From positions 496,001 to 560,000 of the forward strand of contig BLSF01000004.1 in assembly GCA_012862575.1 (NCBI GenBank): a stretch of 64,000 bases of DNA, given 5' to 3'. The notes beneath the pieces were generated by a model. That model saw nothing but the letters and a program-made list of their open reading frames with translations. It had not been told where the DNA came from and searched no databases. Both the position numbers and the translations under genes were made by a program. This stretch comes from Parietichytrium sp. I65-24A (taxonomy: Eukaryota; Sar; Bigyra; Thraustochytrida; Thraustochytriidae). Of this stretch, positions 9,592-20,011 are shown in pieces (position 1 is the stretch's first letter; the number at the start of each line of letters is the position of its first letter).

Positions 9592-10471
9592 TCACGAGAA
9601 GATCAGCGCGCGCTCGATGCCACCGAGGTCTTTTTTCCTTTTGCAAACGCTCAAGCTTGGAACTGCCAGCCGAAAAATCTTCTCAATGTCATCGCCCTGC
9701 CCTGCGCCTGCCTCGATGATGACTCTTGTCTCGCCTGGCACCGCGAGCCCGGCCTCATGAAGGGCCTGTGTACTCTTTGCCACCGCACGATAGCACTCTA
9801 GGCCATCTTTGCCGCCGTAGAGCGCCAGAGTTGGCTCGTACTCTACTACTGACCGATCCCCATCACGCATATCGAGCTCTGTGAGATATGGTGGGTTGCT
9901 AATAACAAGATCAATCTTTTGATCCTTTTCAACGCTGTGTTTTCCCACCTGGTCGATGAGATCGCCTGCTTTGTTGAAATCCGCGCGAAAGAACGAGCAT
10001 CTGCTCTGCAGGCGGTTGTGCTCCGCGTTTGCCACAGCCAGCGCAAGTGCTCCTTCAGATACGTCACAGCCTAGTCCGCGCACGTTGTTCAATTCCGCAG
10101 CTATCGCGAGCACCAATGTTCCTGGCCCGGTTCCCATGTCTAGCACCAGCGGAGAGTCAACTGCTTTTTGTCGCAGCTCCGCAACTGCTGCTTCCACGAG
10201 CGTCTCCGAGCATGGCCTTGGAATAAGCACGTCGGGCGAGACCGCCATCGTTAGCGTCCAGAACCACGCCTTGCCCACAAGGTACTCGACCGGTTCCAGT
10301 GCCTCCGTGCGGCGTCGGAGCCAACTCCGCAAAGTGTCACGAGGCTCTTCGCGCTGCAGCGCCTCTTCAACCAGGATCCCCGCTTCATGACGCGCGCGGG
10401 ACTCGCTCAGCCCACAGCGGCGCCTCAGAACCCTCTCTGTGGCGCGCAGCACTCGCTGCGACACCCTTTGC

Positions 10472-10476
<5 letters not shown>
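9592..10476 (-). CDS. HEMK1: HemK/PrmC-type release factor glutamine methyltransferase
   Basis: A 294-residue protein from the ATG at 10476; the upstream in-frame extension is GA-repeat-encoded Arg/Glu with no ATG and is rejected. Signatures: IPRPCSETLVEAA (the PRPxTE region), the SAM-binding DMGTGPGTLVLAIA (residues 113-126), NPPY at 194-197 which binds the target glutamine, and YEPTLALYGGKDGL. PrmC/HemK methylates the Gln of the GGQ motif of bacterial-type release factors; eukaryotic HEMK1 does this in mitochondria. The Arg-rich N-terminus (RVLRATERVLRRR) would suit a mitochondrial targeting peptide. Cytosolic eRF1, also in this window, is modified by a different enzyme (MTQ2) in other eukaryotes. 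Confidence 0.92.

Positions 10477-10507
<31 letters not shown>
10477..10507 (-). repeat. GA microsatellite abutting the HemK start codon
   Basis: About 15 perfect CT dinucleotides on the plus strand, that is, GA repeats on the coding strand running right up to the ATG. Length variation here could affect translation initiation. Confidence 0.85.
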
Positions 10508-10929
10508 GTCCTTCTCTCAACGCTTCCCACGACGTGGGACCTGTCGCGGCTGTGACTCTGTTGCAGTCGGCCTGATTAAGCGAATGCGCCTGCTGCTTGA
10601 TGGCGCCAAGTGCAGCCGCGCAGAGACGGAGGCGAAGGGGACTTGGCAGTGAAAGTAAATGAGCGGAGTGGAGTCGTGTTGACGGGTTTGGTCTTTACGT
10701 GATTTTATGTGTGCGAAAGCACAATGTAATCTAAGCTTATCCTATGAGAGTTGTGTTTGTGTGTTGACAGTAAGTTGTGTTCAGGAACATGAACGCGAAT
10801 CTGTCATATCTGCTCTGACGAGAAGGATTGATTTCCGGGTATGGAGAAAGGCAGGTCAAGTTTGGTTTGTTTGATATGTGGCATGGCATGCACGCTGGGC
10901 AGTGAAAGCTCGGCGTCAGGGGTGTGGAA
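10508..10929. other. Intergenic region, no gene recognised
   Basis: About 420 bases between two minus-strand genes. It must hold the HemK promoter and the 3' end of the P-loop gene. No other feature is visible. Confidence 0.5.
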
Positions 10930-12111
10930 CTAATTTCCGGTGAGACTAGCGCGCCGAGCTTTTACGGCTCCTTTCCCACGGACTGCGCCGATAAGCGCGT
11001 GGCAGTCGATGTGGGATGCGTAGTGGTCTATGACAGCGGCAGTGCGCTGTGTATCGGACACACTCAACTTTGCTGTGTATGCACGGAGCTTGGCTGAAAC
11101 CTGGTCCAGGGTGTCCGGAGTCGTCAGCACAGGAAAGGTCACCTTCTCCCACACTGAGTTGGCAGGCGCGTCAACTTTGTGGTCCACCACAAGCAGACCG
11201 TGTGAGTCACCGATGACACCCTCTCTTACCTTGTTCTCAAATACGCTCAACAAGTCCGTTCTGGAGCCGTGTACAATGTAAAGCACCTTGGACTTCTTGT
11301 TGGCATGAATTAAGTCAGAGAACAGGCCTGGACCGGAAAGTACCGACTCTATTTTGGCGAAATCGCGATCTCTGTTCTCCACCTGTGATACTAAGCGCAG
11401 CCCGAGGCGCTCAAAGTCCAGCACCGTAGGGTTTGCGAGAAACTCCATGTCTGGGACGCACCCAAGCACGGGGATGCCATGGATCTTTTCAAGCACAGCG
11501 CCCGTATAGTTCACGACATCTTCAAGCTTATCCTTCTTGACTTTGTTGATGATTACGCCAGCAATGCGCGCTCCTTCGGCCCGACAAAACTCCATGTTGA
11601 GATGAAACTCGTCGAGAGTTGAGCCGATGCCACCATTCAACACCAGCACCATTGGCGCACCAAGCTTGGAGGCCACAGTTGCGTTGCTTAGTCCCACGCT
11701 CGAGCCAACGGCCACATGCCCGGTTCCTTCAACGACGGTGAACTCGCTCTGTTTGGCGATGCTATCAAAGCTCTTGGTCACCCTCGCAAGCTCCTGCGCA
11801 GGGTCAATTTCGCCGTCCAGAAACCGTCTCGTGTATCCCTTGGAGATTAGAACTGGGGACATATCTGTGTAACTCCCCGTGCAGCGGAGAACCTCTTTGA
11901 ACAACGGCACATCCTTATCCACACAGAGCTGGATAGATCCGTGCGCAACCTTGACACTCTTTTGCCCGACAGGCTTGATGAAGCCGATCCTCGAGTTGAG
12001 CCCGTACAGGCGTTGCAAACCGCCCACTATCCCCAACGAGGTACTTGTCTTGCCCACGTGCTGCTTGGAGGCCGCCACGAACACGCAGTTTTGCCTCCAC
12101 CTGGACGCCAT
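10930..12111 (-). CDS. BioD/CobQ-like P-loop protein resembling the N-terminal part of phosphotransacetylase
   Basis: A 393-residue protein; the ATG at 12111 has a good context (GAAATGG), while an in-frame extension to 12165 lacks an ATG. Near the start is a dethiobiotin-synthetase-type P-loop, ASKQHVGKTSTSLG (residues 14-27), then GFIKPVGQ, and at about 130-150 VVEGTGHVAVGSSVGLSNA, the typical switch of the BioD/CobB/Pta-N group. The central GVIINKV and GIPVLGCVPD are also family-like. The C-terminal 120 residues resemble the DRTGG-like module that follows this domain in long Pta proteins, but no acetyltransferase domain is present. The reaction is not predictable; an ATP-dependent amidotransferase, ligase or sensor role is possible. 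Confidence 0.72.
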   Translation of the reverse strand: MASRWRQNCVFVAASKQHVGKTSTSLGIVGGLQRLYGLNSRIGFIKPVGQKSVKVAHGSIQLCVDKDVPLFKEVLRCTGSYTDMSPVLISKGYTRRFLDGEIDPAQELARVTKSFDSIAKQSEFTVVEGTGHVAVGSSVGLSNATVASKLGAPMVLVLNGGIGSTLDEFHLNMEFCRAEGARIAGVIINKVKKDKLEDVVNYTGAVLEKIHGIPVLGCVPDMEFLANPTVLDFERLGLRLVSQVENRDRDFAKIESVLSGPGLFSDLIHANKKSKVLYIVHGSRTDLLSVFENKVREGVIGDSHGLLVVDHKVDAPANSVWEKVTFPVLTTPDTLDQVSAKLRAYTAKLSVSDTQRTAAVIDHYASHIDCHALIGAVRGKGAVKARRASLTGN

Positions 12112-14782
12112 TTCTCCGCTCAGCCAATCGCCCAACCAGCGGGCGAGATCGATAGAACGCCACAACGCCCCAACGCCTCAACGCAGGAGGACGCAAGGAA
12201 CTGAAAAAGGGCTGCCCACCGCCTTCGCTACCTTCGCATCTGACTCGCTCACTCACTCTCACTCTCAGACTGCCGATCCTTCTGTCCTGCGCTTCCCTCT
12301 GCACATCCACCACAAGTTCCGTCGTGCGAGCGTCTATACCTCCACGTTGATCGCCTCTTTTCGTGTCTGCGATAAGTTAGTATCTCTCTTTCTTTGTCTG
12401 TCTCTCTCTTTCTCTCTTTCTTTCTCTGTCTATCTCTGTCTGCGCCAACACGAATGTATTCACTTTCAACTCACAGTCATTCCTCATTTCTCTCATCTCT
12501 CTCTCTCTATCCGTCTAAACAGTCTAATTATTTTAGAAACACACACGCGCAAGGTTAGGACCCTTTTAACGCCCCGCCTAGTCAAAAGGGCACCTCTCGG
12601 GAAAGATCGATGGCACCAACACGTTTGGCATTACTTCCGGGTAACTCACTGCTATTGCTTCCCGACCCAGCACCTGCTCTCCTAGCGCTAGGGGTAAGAG
12701 CGGGGAGAGAGGGAGGGGTAGCTGGGAGATAGCGGGGGCGGTAGTGTCGTTGCTGACGAAGGCGCCGGAGGAGCCGCTGTTGGTTGTAGAGTAATAAGTA
12801 GCGACTGTAGCGTCTCACGTGACACTGAGTTTTCCCCTGCTTTCCAACAGTCACCTCTAGGATCATTTAGCCTAGCAGGACCAGCTCCAAATCTTTCACG
12901 TCCTCCCCACCTCTTACCGTTTATATTAATCAAAACTATAGCATCCTAGCCAAGGTGGGCGAACGAAGGTATTTGAAATGACCATGTTATGGTTATACGT
13001 AATAGTTCAACTAGCATTGAGATGCTCCATGGGCTAGTAGATGTAATAGAACCCCTGTCGATCTGAACTCGGCAGCGCCAGGTAAGGTGTGAATAGACGT
13101 TGCGGTAGAAACCAGCGCTGCGGCGAGCGACACCGTCTGTGTCGTCTGGCGAAGACGTGTGCGACTGCAGAGACAGGAAATCACGGGAAGCTCATCATCA
13201 TCACCATCATCACCATCACCATATCACCATATCACCACCAGCGCAGTGCAAGCAGAGCTGCCACGGAGCATGGTGGCTCGTCACTCTTCACTCTCATCGC
13301 GGAGCAAATCATTCAGACGGCCCGTCTTTTTGACGGTTAAGTTCAAAATTTCGGGCGAATCACTGTGGACTCTTACTCGAGAGCCCCATTCGAAGACGGT
13401 AAAGTGAAATTAGGACGAGGCCTGGCAGGCGGGGCGGTAAGTTTCGCATGGCGGGAACGCTAAGGCCGCCTGCTGTGGGAAACCTGATCAAGATTTGCAT
13501 GTGCATCACTCCCGCAGGAATACGCTGCGCGTAGCAATGCCTATGCCGCGAACCCGTTCCGAGAACACACGAGCTAGGTGTGGTCCAGAGGATTGTTACG
13601 TCGACGCGGACAGCCAATCGAGCGCTTTTGAGCGATCGGTCCACGAATTACCCTAAGGCACTCGCGGTTTGCACATGGACATGGACATGGATATGAAAAC
13701 TGGCCTCCTGGATGCATCCAGACGCGGGTGCAAAGCCGGGCCGAGCATCAGAATTGCCGACTTTCGATGAATGCCGCCGGGACCGAACCTTTTTGGCACA
13801 ACCTGTTCAAGTTCGTGGATGGATGGAGTAGTGAAACGGCGCGAAAGAAGGACTTCTCTTATTAATGGCTCTCTCGAGCTAGTAGTCAAGAAAAACACCC
13901 CACCCGGACCTCCCGAGCCACCCGGAGCATGTATACTACCGGTATGTTTCATGCGTTCCCCTGAAAAAGTGCTTTTGGAAGACTGCCCCGGTCCTGACCC
14001 AGCACGTTGACATTCACAGTGTCAGTTGAAGATTCAATTTCCCTTTTCTGGTGCCGGCTCTCCGAAGAAAATTGGTCAGCAAAGTCATGACGCACAAGAT
14101 CTCAGAGATCTCTCTGCACATCCAGCAACTGACTGTGAGTACTGTTACTCACTACCTGTGGTAGGTATCCTCTGATGCGGCGAATCCTGTTCTCGGCGAC
14201 ATTCGTTAGTATCCATTGCCAGCGATTTTGAACTTGTGCATACACAAACCACAGCTCATCTCAACATAACACAACTCGCTCGGGCAGCATGAATTCTTGG
14301 TTGGAGAACTAATACGCCATACTGTGGCGTGAAAAGTTACGAGTATCAGCTTCAGCTTCGTCACGGTCTCCAGAAAATCGAATCGCAGACCTGCGCTTGA
14401 GCACATATTGTAAACGAGCCTTGAGAAAAACGCAAGCGAATAATTGAATTGCATTTTAACTTAAAAGAGACTCTGTATGTAAGGATGTTTATTTTCTTTT
14501 ACATGCTCACGAAACTTGATTCGCCTCTGCTTGTCAATGACAATTGACATAATTCGTCAGGGAGGGTCTGGCCTTGAAACTTTTTAAATTAAATGAGTAC
14601 ATACATACACAAGGCTTGCTAGGAGACCAGATTGGTGGTTCAAGAGAACCACTTTGTCAAGCGTTGCTAGCGAATCCACGAGCATGTGCGATGGCTAGGT
14701 CTTGGGTTTACATCGTGCGCAAGCATCAACGAAATTCGGGAACTCTTTTTCCGCTTGCGTTGCGAGCCACTCAACAAGTATA
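12112..14782. other. Long gene-poor region with simple repeats
   Basis: 2.7 kb with no recognisable gene. It holds a CT/GA-rich tract (12382-12440) upstream of the P-loop gene, a CAT/CAC-rich microsatellite (13192-13248), a short CATGGA tandem (13674-13696), and a partial GTAC-family motif (14128-14143). Open frames here are short and lack protein-like composition. Confidence 0.5.
13192..13248. repeat. CAT/CAC microsatellite
   Basis: Imperfect tandem of ATC/ACC trinucleotides followed by two CATATCAC units. No gene context. Confidence 0.7.
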
Positions 14783-16238
14783 TTACACTCTATTGGACAG
14801 AGCACCCTTGCGATGCGCAGAGACGGCTAAGGATCTGAGGTACTCTTCCGATGCGCGCTCCAGCTCCGCTTTAGTTTGAATGCGCTTTAGCGTAGCTTTC
14901 TTGGTGTCCACTTGCCTTTGAGCCCGGAGCTTGGTCATCTGCAGCTGCGCGAGCTCCGCCCTCCCTTGTTGCATCGTCTGTGCCATTTTGCGCGATTCTC
15001 GATAAATCTCAACATACCGCCCAGAGAGCTCGTTATACATGTCAAACTCAGCTCTCGCCTCCTTTGCGAAAGCACGGAGGTACGGTATGAAGGCATGCTT
15101 GTCTTTGTACTCGAGTTCCTGAACAACTTCCTCAACTGCCTCGTCAACTACTTGCTGAACGACGTCGAGTGCCGTCGGGCGATGCATTTTTTTCGCACGA
15201 GGCTGGCTCACGCCATCAGCGGCAGCATTTGATCGTCTTCGCCTTTTCTGTTTGCTCTCCTTTTCCGGGCGTTGCTCTACGTCTGATTGGGAAACGAGTT
15301 CTTCTTTCGGAACCGCTTTGTCGACTGGGCCCTCTCCTTCCACACCTTGTGCGCCTTGTTCTGAGCTTGGATGCGGAGCCTTTCGAGTTGAACTAGTGTT
15401 TCGAAATAGCGACTCAAGGTCGTCTAAAGAATTGTTCAGGGCTGCTGTCGATATCTGGCCGTTCTCATCGAATAGGCGCGTCCCGTCGAAGGCTGTCACA
15501 AATGCCTTCCCGACGAACGAGCTATTCTCCTCCGCGTCTTCGTCAAGCAGTATATCGCTGGACTTTTGCGCAGACCATGCTTCTTCTTTGTCAACACTAC
15601 TCCGTTGCTCATTAGTTACAAGATCTTCTCTCTCTATTCCAGAGACACTCTCCGCTTCGTCGTCCTCGTCGGCGTGGAAGCCATCTTCACCTCCAATTCC
15701 TCCATCGTCCTCCGGCGCCTCTTCACGACTCTGCGTGGATTTGGACTCTTTCAAGACCGACTCCAGTCGCCTCGCTGCTGCCTCTCGCGCACGTTCGGCC
15801 GGCTGTTTCATCGGCGTGATGCCTGACAAAATTGACGACGCATCGCTCTCAGCGCTCAATTCACTTCCGCTGCTTTCGTCTGAAGACTCGCCGTCGTTGG
15901 CCCCCTCTGCCTCGCCGGCGTTCTCTTCTTGCTTCCACTCCTCCCCGCTCGAGTCCTCTTCGCCGTCCGAGTCTGAGAACACATACGGGCTCCGCGCCGT
16001 CTTGCTCTCCGCCACCACCGGCCCACTCGAGGCTTTGTCACTGTCTTCATCCTCCAAGCCCACGGGCCGCACCTATCAATCAATCAATCAATCAATCAAT
16101 CAAACGTTCTCGTCAGCCGAACCATTTGCTCGATCCGAAAGAGCAACTTGACCACGTCAAAACGTCAAAACTCACCGTGGTGCTCCGCGACGCCCCATTC
16201 CGCCTTCGACCTGCTCCATTTCCCCGCCGATTCAGCAT
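14783..16238 (-). CDS. Unrecognised acidic protein with C-terminal coiled coil, two exons
   Basis: The long exon (16072 to 14783) has no ATG near its start and follows an ATAG acceptor. A donor GTGAGT at 16175 and an ATG at 16238 (MLNRRGNGAGRRRNGASRST) give a phase-0 join, a 103-base intron (16175 to 16073) with branch-like CTGAC, and 450 residues. The first 300 residues are rich in Asp, Glu and Ser with many acidic-directed phospho-like sites. A basic patch (KQKRRRRSN) suggests nuclear import. The last 130 residues form a long helical region (QQVVDEAVEEVVQELEYKDK onward) ending in a coiled coil. Kinetochore or chromatin scaffold proteins have this build, but no family was recognised. Exon 1 is inferred. 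Confidence 0.62.
16073..16105. repeat. ATTG/CAAT tetranucleotide repeat in an intron
   Basis: Seven or so CAAT units on the plus strand. In the minus-strand gene they fill the last 30 bases of the intron up to the acceptor, where a polypyrimidine tract would normally lie. Confidence 0.75.
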
Positions 16239-17078
16239 TCTGTTCCTTCTTTGCTCCTCCTTGCCCACTTGCCTCTGGAACCGCTTCACCTTTGTCTCTC
16301 TTTTCTGCAGTCCTTCCCAAGTCACGGTTGTGACCTTTCTAACGCCTTCCAAACACGGTGCCCTCCAGTACACTCCTTTGCAACTTGCTCTTGCTCTTGC
16401 TCTTGGCGCCTGCCTATCGTCTCCGCGGAATGTTACCTGCTGCGCTACAAGGAGCTATTGGGTGGTGTGTGCGCGTACCTCTACTTTCTCTGATATCGTG
16501 TTGAAGAGTACTCACAGGTTGAAAGTAGCTCCGCGTACTGAGTACCCTCGCAGTTCTCGTACTAAGTGGTCTACTGATACTGGTACCAGTACTAGTAGGA
16601 AGGTGCAGTAACAGCTCCGAATTCAAACTTGCCAGGATAAAAGGTAGTCCTCTATAATGAGCTCTCAGTCAATTACCCGGTACCAGTAATAGTACCGGTA
16701 ACAGCCAGGTAATCTTAGCTGGTAAGTAGGCTTATGCCTGGGTCACCTTCATTTCTCTGGGACTTATTGCGCGAACAAGAAATTGGAGAGAGAAAAAGAA
16801 AGCAAGAAAGCAAGAAAGGAAAAAAGGAAAAAAGCATTGACAATTGACAATTGACAGAGGAAGCACACAATTTAAAGACACGCTCACTGCGGTCGCTTTT
16901 CTGCGTGCGAAAGAGCCTTTCATTCCTTGTTTTGGGCTGTTGAGTGGCCGCCGTCGGAGCTGTGCTGTGCACTGGTGGAGCGGTGCCTCTGGTCGAAGGC
17001 AGCCCGTTCGTGTTTGTTTGTTTGTGTGTGTGTGTTTGTGTGTGTGTGTTGTGTTTGGACAGGCGTGGACAGCGTGAG
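16239..17078. other. Intergenic region between divergent genes
   Basis: Contains dense GTAC-type motifs (AGTACTCACAG at 16507, GGTACC clusters near 16582 and 16678-16702, some with palindromic arms) and a GT-rich tract (17011-17055) just upstream of the flavoenzyme gene. No additional gene. Confidence 0.5.
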
Positions 17079-18269
17079 ATGGAGAGGCAGGCAGGCAAGG
17101 GGCAATTGGTGCGCGATGTCGGCATAGTGGGGTGCGGTGCGATGGGGTCTGCCTCGGCATGGCAGCTTGCAAAAAGCGGTTTGTCCGTGATTGGCTGGGA
17201 GCAGCACAATATACCTCATGCGCAAGGTTCTTCGCACGGGCATTCGAGGATCATACGAATGGCGTACATGGAGGATGCCGGGTACGTGGTGCTCGCCAAG
17301 GAGGCGTACAGACTCTGGCACGAGCTGGAAAAAGCGTGCGACCGCAAGCTCATGCACATCACCGGGGGGCTGGATATCGGCCGTCCCGGGTCGAGGGTGT
17401 TGGAAGGGTCAAAGAAAGCTTGCAAGGACCACAGGCTTGAACACCAAGTCCTCAACAGTGAGGAGGTTCACCGGCGTTTTCCCGGAGTTGAGCTTGCGAA
17501 AGACTTTCAAGCGGTGTACCAACCTGATGCCGGTTTCCTCGACCCGGAGGCTTGCATAAGTGCGTTTATTGACCAAGCAATGGCACACGGAGCTGAGATT
17601 CGTGGCCAGGAAAAAGTTGAGCGCTGGGATTGGCAGCCTGAAGGATACTTTAGAGTCAAAACTTCGCGGGGCGAATATTTCTGCAAGAAGATCCTCGTAT
17701 CAGCTGGAGCTTGGACCACCTCCATTCTGCAGACGGCACTGCCAACCCGTATCGTACCAGAGAGACAGGTACTGGGGTGGTTTGCGCCAAAGCCGGGGTG
17801 TGCATCGCTCTTTCAACCGTCCACTTTTCCGATCTTTATAATTGAGCATGACAGGGACACCATGTACTACGGTTTTCCGGCTTATAAGGTGCCAGGCGTC
17901 AAAGTGGGTTTGTTTGGACACTTCCACGAGGAGCTCGAAATTTCAAAGGGTCCAGCTAAGAGCCCAGATTGTAAAGATGAAGATGCTCTACGATCTTGTT
18001 TCGAGCATCACTTCCCGAAAGCCGCTGGAACGACCATGTCTTTGGAGACCTGCATGTTCTGCAACACCACGGACTCGGACTTTATCATCGACGAGCTTTG
18101 CCCTGGGTCTGATGTCTGGGTCGCTGGAGGATTTAGCGGTCACGGTTTCAAGTTTGCATCTGCAATTGGCGCTTACATTGCAAAGAGAATGTCCGGCGAG
18201 AATCTAGTTGAAGAACACGATCGTTTTGCGCTCAAGAAGTTCTCTATGAAGCGATTCGGGAAACTTTGA
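17079..18269 (+). CDS. PIPOX: FAD-dependent sarcosine/pipecolate oxidase family enzyme
   Basis: A 396-residue protein from the ATG at 17079; the upstream in-frame stretch is GT-repeat-encoded and has no ATG. Near the N-terminus is the dinucleotide-binding GxGxxG (VGIVGCGAMGSASAWQLA, Gly18/20/23) with GWEQ ending strand 2, then SSHGHSRIIRMAY, diagnostic of monomeric sarcosine and N-methyltryptophan oxidases. Near the C-terminus ETCMFCNTTDSDFIID carries the Cys that binds flavin covalently in the family, followed by GGFSGHGFKFA. These enzymes oxidise N-methyl or cyclic secondary amino acids to imines with H2O2 release. The end, FGKL, resembles a weak type 1 peroxisomal signal. Substrate (sarcosine or pipecolate) is not certain. 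Confidence 0.88.
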   Translation: MERQAGKGQLVRDVGIVGCGAMGSASAWQLAKSGLSVIGWEQHNIPHAQGSSHGHSRIIRMAYMEDAGYVVLAKEAYRLWHELEKACDRKLMHITGGLDIGRPGSRVLEGSKKACKDHRLEHQVLNSEEVHRRFPGVELAKDFQAVYQPDAGFLDPEACISAFIDQAMAHGAEIRGQEKVERWDWQPEGYFRVKTSRGEYFCKKILVSAGAWTTSILQTALPTRIVPERQVLGWFAPKPGCASLFQPSTFPIFIIEHDRDTMYYGFPAYKVPGVKVGLFGHFHEELEISKGPAKSPDCKDEDALRSCFEHHFPKAAGTTMSLETCMFCNTTDSDFIIDELCPGSDVWVAGGFSGHGFKFASAIGAYIAKRMSGENLVEEHDRFALKKFSMKRFGKL

Positions 18270-18505
18270 GGCAGGGCTTCCTCTCGAGCTAGAGGCATAC
18301 TTGGGAACTCAAGTAAACTATTTACTGTCAATGACATTTGGCTAGTCGCTGCAAGTTTACCGTGGGGTGACCAGGCAAGCTAAGAAGAGGCTTTCATTCT
18401 TTGGGCCCCGGAAGATCTACCTGTGTAAACCGTGGCTCTTGCAACCTATTCAGAATTCAGGACCAACAGGGTCGGAGTGTACAGTTTTTCGAAAATATTT
18501 TAAAA

Positions 18506-20011
18506 CTAATAGTACTGTCCCTGGTAGTTTGATTGCTGCTGCGAGGAAGACTGCTGCGGACCTTGAGTGTACCCCCCGTATTGCGTAGACCCATTAGCAG
18601 CGCCTTGTTTGGTATCATAGCTGCTCGCGCCAGACGTGGATGTATAAGGGTACGAAGGCGGTTGACTTGGAGCCGAGGAATATGGAGCACCACCACTATA
18701 TGCCGAATGGGTTGCAGAGTCGTATTGGCTTTGGGACCCATTCCCTACGTTCTGCGAACCGTACTGTTGCCCAGTCGGGCTAGGATCAAAAGAAGGAGTG
18801 TACTGGTACGGAGTGGAGCTGGCGCTACTATCGAAGGGAGTGCTGTAAGGCGAAGCATTGTAAGAGCTCTCTTGGAGACCAGACACGCCATTGCCCCCAG
18901 TCAGCCCAGCGGTGGCCGATGAGGAAGAGTCGAATGGGGTACTTTGATACGGGTTGCGGTCATATGGACTTGGCATTGACGGAGCAGTCGCGCCGTTGTA
19001 ACCACCATACGGCTCGCTTGAAGAAGTCCCATACTGTGGCGTGGAGGAGGCACCATACTGTGGGGAAGACGAAGTCGTCTGGAATGGATTGTAAGCGGAG
19101 CCGGAGTCAAACGGGGTCGCGGAAGAACTTGCATACGACGGCGTGCTTGTCATCGAGCTTGAGAACGGGTCCGAAGAGCCGTAGCCACCGCCATATGACG
19201 CAGACGATGAAACAGCGCCATATGTTGCAGAGGAACTCACACCTAGATTTCCCACACCACTTGTGAGCTTTGCGATATCCGGATCCGATGGCTTGGTGCT
19301 TCTCGAGGAGAAGGGATCGTCTCCCCAAGTCGACGCTGCGCTCGTTGAAGGAACCGAAGGCGCAGTTGGAGGGCTCGTGTGGGTAGTCTTCCAATTTGCT
19401 TGAAACTCTTTCCATAGATCTTCCTCTTTATCAGAGTCAGTGTCGCTAGAGTCGGAGGAACTATGGTCGTTCTTCTTTTTCTTTTCCTTCTTCTTCTTCT
19501 TATCCTTTTTGGAGCTCTCGCTGCCCTTCTGGTTATCTAACACTGCTTTTACCGCTGGATCCACCCCTGTGCCAACGAAATCGTTGAATGACATCTTTTT
19601 CACCTCACCATATGAACCTGCATTCAAGGACTCCCGCTTAGATTTTCGCATATCCTCCAGAGTCTCCAGGTTGATTCTAGTCAGCTTGTGAAACGGGCAG
19701 CCATCCACCTTCAGATCGTACACGTATCCCTCAAAGTCATCTCTGATAGATATTCGCAGCAAGTGCCCTGCAGTCTGAAATTCATGATGAAAGTCCCCGC
19801 TGAACATCTTCTTCTTGTGGAAGATCAGATCGCCATTCAACTTGACTTCGCGCTTGCCAAACACGAGGCTGTGCTTCAGTTCCACCTCATTCGTCTTGAG
19901 ATCCGGCAAACAGGCAAATTTCCACGTCACCTTCACCTTGGAGCTCTTCACGCGCTTGCCCACATACTCCTTCTCCACGTAAAACCCGAACACATTATTC
20001 GCGTCTCCCAT
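18506..20011 (-). CDS. FAIM1-like domain with long Ser/Tyr/Gln/Gly-rich prion-like tail
   Basis: A 501-residue protein. Residues about 10-112 resemble the beta-sandwich of Fas apoptotic inhibitory molecule 1: two halves with the GKREVKLNGDLIFHKKKMF hairpin and LRISIRDDFEGYVYDLKVDG. A Lys-rich block (KKDKKKKKEKKKK) and an acidic Ser/Asp block follow (about 165-200). Residues about 285-501 are low complexity, dominated by Ser, Tyr, Gly, Gln, Pro and Thr with repeated TPFDS, PYxST and QYG motifs, like the phase-separating tails of FUS-type proteins. FAIM1 is known to suppress protein aggregation in animals. The FAIM assignment rests on visible resemblance. No intron. Confidence 0.72.
   Translation of the reverse strand: MGDANNVFGFYVEKEYVGKRVKSSKVKVTWKFACLPDLKTNEVELKHSLVFGKREVKLNGDLIFHKKKMFSGDFHHEFQTAGHLLRISIRDDFEGYVYDLKVDGCPFHKLTRINLETLEDMRKSKRESLNAGSYGEVKKMSFNDFVGTGVDPAVKAVLDNQKGSESSKKDKKKKKEKKKKNDHSSSDSSDTDSDKEEDLWKEFQANWKTTHTSPPTAPSVPSTSAASTWGDDPFSSRSTKPSDPDIAKLTSGVGNLGVSSSATYGAVSSSASYGGGYGSSDPFSSSMTSTPSYASSSATPFDSGSAYNPFQTTSSSPQYGASSTPQYGTSSSEPYGGYNGATAPSMPSPYDRNPYQSTPFDSSSSATAGLTGGNGVSGLQESSYNASPYSTPFDSSASSTPYQYTPSFDPSPTGQQYGSQNVGNGSQSQYDSATHSAYSGGAPYSSAPSQPPSYPYTSTSGASSYDTKQGAANGSTQYGGYTQGPQQSSSQQQSNYQGQYY

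Noticed and set aside
10477-10530. Arg/Glu-repeat extension of HemK
   Set aside because: Encoded by the GA repeat and opened by GTG only; the ATG at 10476 gives the normal family length.
16944-17078. N-terminal extension of the flavoenzyme
   Set aside because: The frame is open but starts at GTG and is encoded by a GT microsatellite; the ATG at 17079 lies just before the dinucleotide-binding fold.
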